From Candidatus Izemoplasmatales bacterium (lineage in GTDB: Bacteria > Bacillota_I > Bacilli_A > Izemoplasmatales > Hujiaoplasmataceae), in the NCBI GenBank assembly GCA_028691335.1, contig JAQUZK010000012.1, forward strand, positions 1 to 15,432: a stretch of DNA of 15,432 bases. Reading direction: 5' to 3'. The number at the start of each line of letters is the position of its first letter. Position 1 is the first letter of the stretch. Positions 14,601-15,432 of this stretch are shown one piece after another. The notes beneath the pieces are model-generated. The model was not told the origin of the DNA, ran no database searches, and saw only the letters and a program-made list of their open reading frames with translations. Position numbers and translations under genes: made by a program.

Positions 14601-15432
14601 AAGGATTTATTTTATTGTCAATTCCCAACTCACGATAATTGTAAGATAGAAAATCAACATCAAAATTTGCGTTATGAGCAACCAAAACACAATCTTTGGA
14701 AAAATCATGGAAGTCTTTAAGAACTTCTTTGATTTTTCTTTTTCCCTTTAACATTGGATTAGTAATTTTCGTTAGATTTTCAGTGAATTTTGATATTGTC
14801 ATTTCTGGATCAATAAGTTCAGAAAATTCACCTAAAATAGTCCCGTTTTTAACCTTTATACCAGCGATTTCAATAATTGTATCATAGTTCAAAGATAATC
14901 CAGTAGTCTCAATATCAAAAATCACAAAAGTCATCTCAGACAATAACCCTTGTCTTTCACCTTTAGTTATAGTTATTTCTTCATCATTAACATAGACCAT
15001 CTCTAAACCATACAAAGGCTTAATCGGTTTGTTCTTTGTATATTTTTCTAATATTGGAAAAGTTTGACAAGACCCGTGATCACTAACACCAATAGCTTGG
15101 TGTCCGTAAGAAAGAGCTCTATCGACGTAATCCTCTATTTTATTTACTCCATCCAGAGTTGACATCTTGGTATGTAAATGTAACTCAACTCTCTTAAATT
15201 CGTAATTGTCTTCACGTCTATTGTCATCAATAATTGTTTCAGATCTTGCGATATTTAAAATGCTTAAAGTTACCTCATTATAATAATTATCGAATTGAGC
15301 ATAACATTTGGCTTTTATACCCATTCCTTCTTCAATCGACTTATAAAAATCTAAATCAGATGGTTTAGTTTTGCGTTTAACAACGTAAACTGAATCAACA
15401 CCATCTGTAATTATAAGTTTTACGCTAGAGTT
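11686..15432 (-). CDS. polC: DNA polymerase III PolC-type alpha subunit (5' end outside window)
   Basis: Main replicative polymerase of low-GC Gram-positives, with built-in 3'-5' proofreading. The frame stays open to the window edge, giving 1248 codons here (36 before an internal Met at 15324); full PolC is about 1430-1450 residues, so roughly the first 190 are missing. Numbering from that Met, an OB-like region leads into the first PHP half (HLHT 49-52, SDHG 81-84). The DEDD exonuclease is inserted within PHP: DIET 137-140, HNANFD 217-222, HRAIND 276-281. The second PHP half includes TGDVHH. The polymerase core has GSRGSVGSSF, zinc-type cysteines CPKC and CPIC, and catalytic PDIDLNFSGEY (about 13185-13205). 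The C-terminus NQISIFDF is a beta-clamp binding peptide. There is no clear terminator after the TAA stop. Confidence 0.97.
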   Translation of the reverse strand, partial: NSSVKLIITDGVDSVYVVKRKTKPSDLDFYKSIEEGMGIKAKCYAQFDNYYNEVTLSILNIARSETIIDDNRREDNYEFKRVELHLHTKMSTLDGVNKIEDYVDRALSYGHQAIGVSDHGSCQTFPILEKYTKNKPIKPLYGLEMVYVNDEEITITKGERQGLLSEMTFVIFDIETTGLSLNYDTIIEIAGIKVKNGTILGEFSELIDPEMTISKFTENLTKITNPMLKGKRKIKEVLKDFHDFSKDCVLVAHNANFDVDFLSYNYRELGIDNKINPSIDTLMLAKALITDKARFDLKSLSRYYKVNLDGHHRAINDTKALFEIFLHLVKNLRKNGITRFQDINLVINPQEVYKFPYPKHINLLVREQSGLKNLYKILSEGLTTYYDREAKVLKSYLDKHREGLLVSSGCFNSIFFDIALNKTRRELVKEAKYYDYLEVQPLSYFRFMETETPNWKNVIQRVIKKIVEVGKELNIPVVATGDVHHLDPSDYKYREIMINTPLVGGGGFHDLYYKDLKPNQYFMTTEEMMEEFSFLGTDVAYEIVVKNSQTVATMVEEITIIPNELYAPTDEFLAEKGIPSISHKVENMVKEKVEEIYGSPLPEIVKKRVDKELSSIIEHHFSTIYYISHLLVKKSLDDGYLVGSRGSVGSSFVATLMDITEVNPLPPHYVCPKCHFTAFKKTEEEKQLYGETEFEKENSDVFENTDCGWDLPKAECPICSTHLIRDGHDIPFETFLGFKGDKTPDIDLNFSGEYQSEVHEYIRKLFGTNYAFRAGTIGTCAAKTSFAMVKEYYNKLNLKRKKQGLEPVSVRHAEMARLAKGIEGSKRSSGQHPGGIVVVPNNRSIFDVTPIQYPGDSKDTNWKTTHYEYHSFENNLFKLDVLGHDDPTVIRYLMDLVKGNPQDFPFDNPKDIPVDDADVYGMLSGTEVLGLTSDDIMSDVASYGVPELGTSFVRGMLSESKPRSFADLVKISGLSHGTDVYYGNSQSLILGKNREFGKIDFKDVIGCRDDIMVDLISFGLQPTLAFEIMEFVRKGKAITNLSKWASYADEMRKYKVPEWYIWSCSKIKYMFPKAHATAYVLMAMRIAWFKLYQPIYFYSAYFSKRAVTFDVDVLYGGEDSIIEKLNEIKAKGKDASNREQDLQTVLEVALEMVKRNLSFKPIDLYKSEVKDFVISDDKKSLILPFIVIDSMGDKAAQSIVDARKEKEFISKQDIKDRTKLSTVLFEKLEDLGVFDGMIDKNQISIFDF

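Noticed and set aside
11936..14887. Short plus-strand open frames opposite polC
   Set aside because: They lie wholly within conserved PolC coding sequence and show no independent coding signals.
1..15432. CRISPR array, tRNA/rRNA gene, insertion sequence, prophage or origin
   Set aside because: No spaced direct repeats, cloverleaf or rRNA-like segments, transposase or integrase frames, or DnaA-box clusters were seen; coding density is near complete on one strand.

Overview
This is a low-GC (roughly one third G+C) bacterial chromosome segment in which every supported gene lies on the minus strand and intergenic gaps are short. UGA is used as a stop (ends of rsgA and the ABC ATPase gene) and tryptophan is read from UGG, so the standard bacterial code applies. 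A split-PHP PolC replicase, a T-box leader, strong AGGAGG-type ribosome binding sites and the rsgA-rpe pair all point to Bacillota or their wall-less relatives that kept the standard code (for example an Acholeplasma/Izemoplasma/Erysipelotrichia-like lineage). Rubrerythrin suggests an anaerobic or microaerophilic life. The exact taxon cannot be fixed from the window alone.

Layout in the direction of transcription (high to low coordinates). The window opens inside polC (5' end missing), which runs to 11686. A small seven-helix Bax inhibitor-1 family membrane protein follows from its own promoter. Next comes a Phe-specific T-box leader (specifier UUC) controlling pheS-pheT, which end in a hairpin terminator overlapping the pheT stop codon. 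A single OppB-type permease gene forms its own unit with a clear promoter and terminator and no other Opp components nearby. Then an ABC exporter pair (ATPase, permease) overlaps rlmN in an operon. A new promoter drives a PFK of the mixed-substrate (group III) type together with rubrerythrin, ending at a GAAA-loop terminator. A final promoter drives rsgA and rpe, which overlap by ATGA; rpe runs off the window end with about 40 residues missing.

The content is largely housekeeping: DNA replication (PolC), phenylalanine tRNA charging (PheST), ribosome maturation and modification (RsgA, RlmN), glycolysis and pentose phosphate metabolism (PFK, RPE), peroxide defence (rubrerythrin), and membrane transport or homeostasis. 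I see no mobile element, CRISPR array, tRNA or rRNA, and no convincing undescribed system. The items most worth a second look are the T-box architecture, the PFK with an ATP-type glycine beside a PPi-type lysine, the stand-alone OppB permease, an inverted repeat sitting on the BI-1 promoter, and an expanded zinc-binding segment in PolC. No gene-free stretch exceeds 300 bases; the longest (about 280 bases, 10635-10916) is the T-box leader and its promoter.
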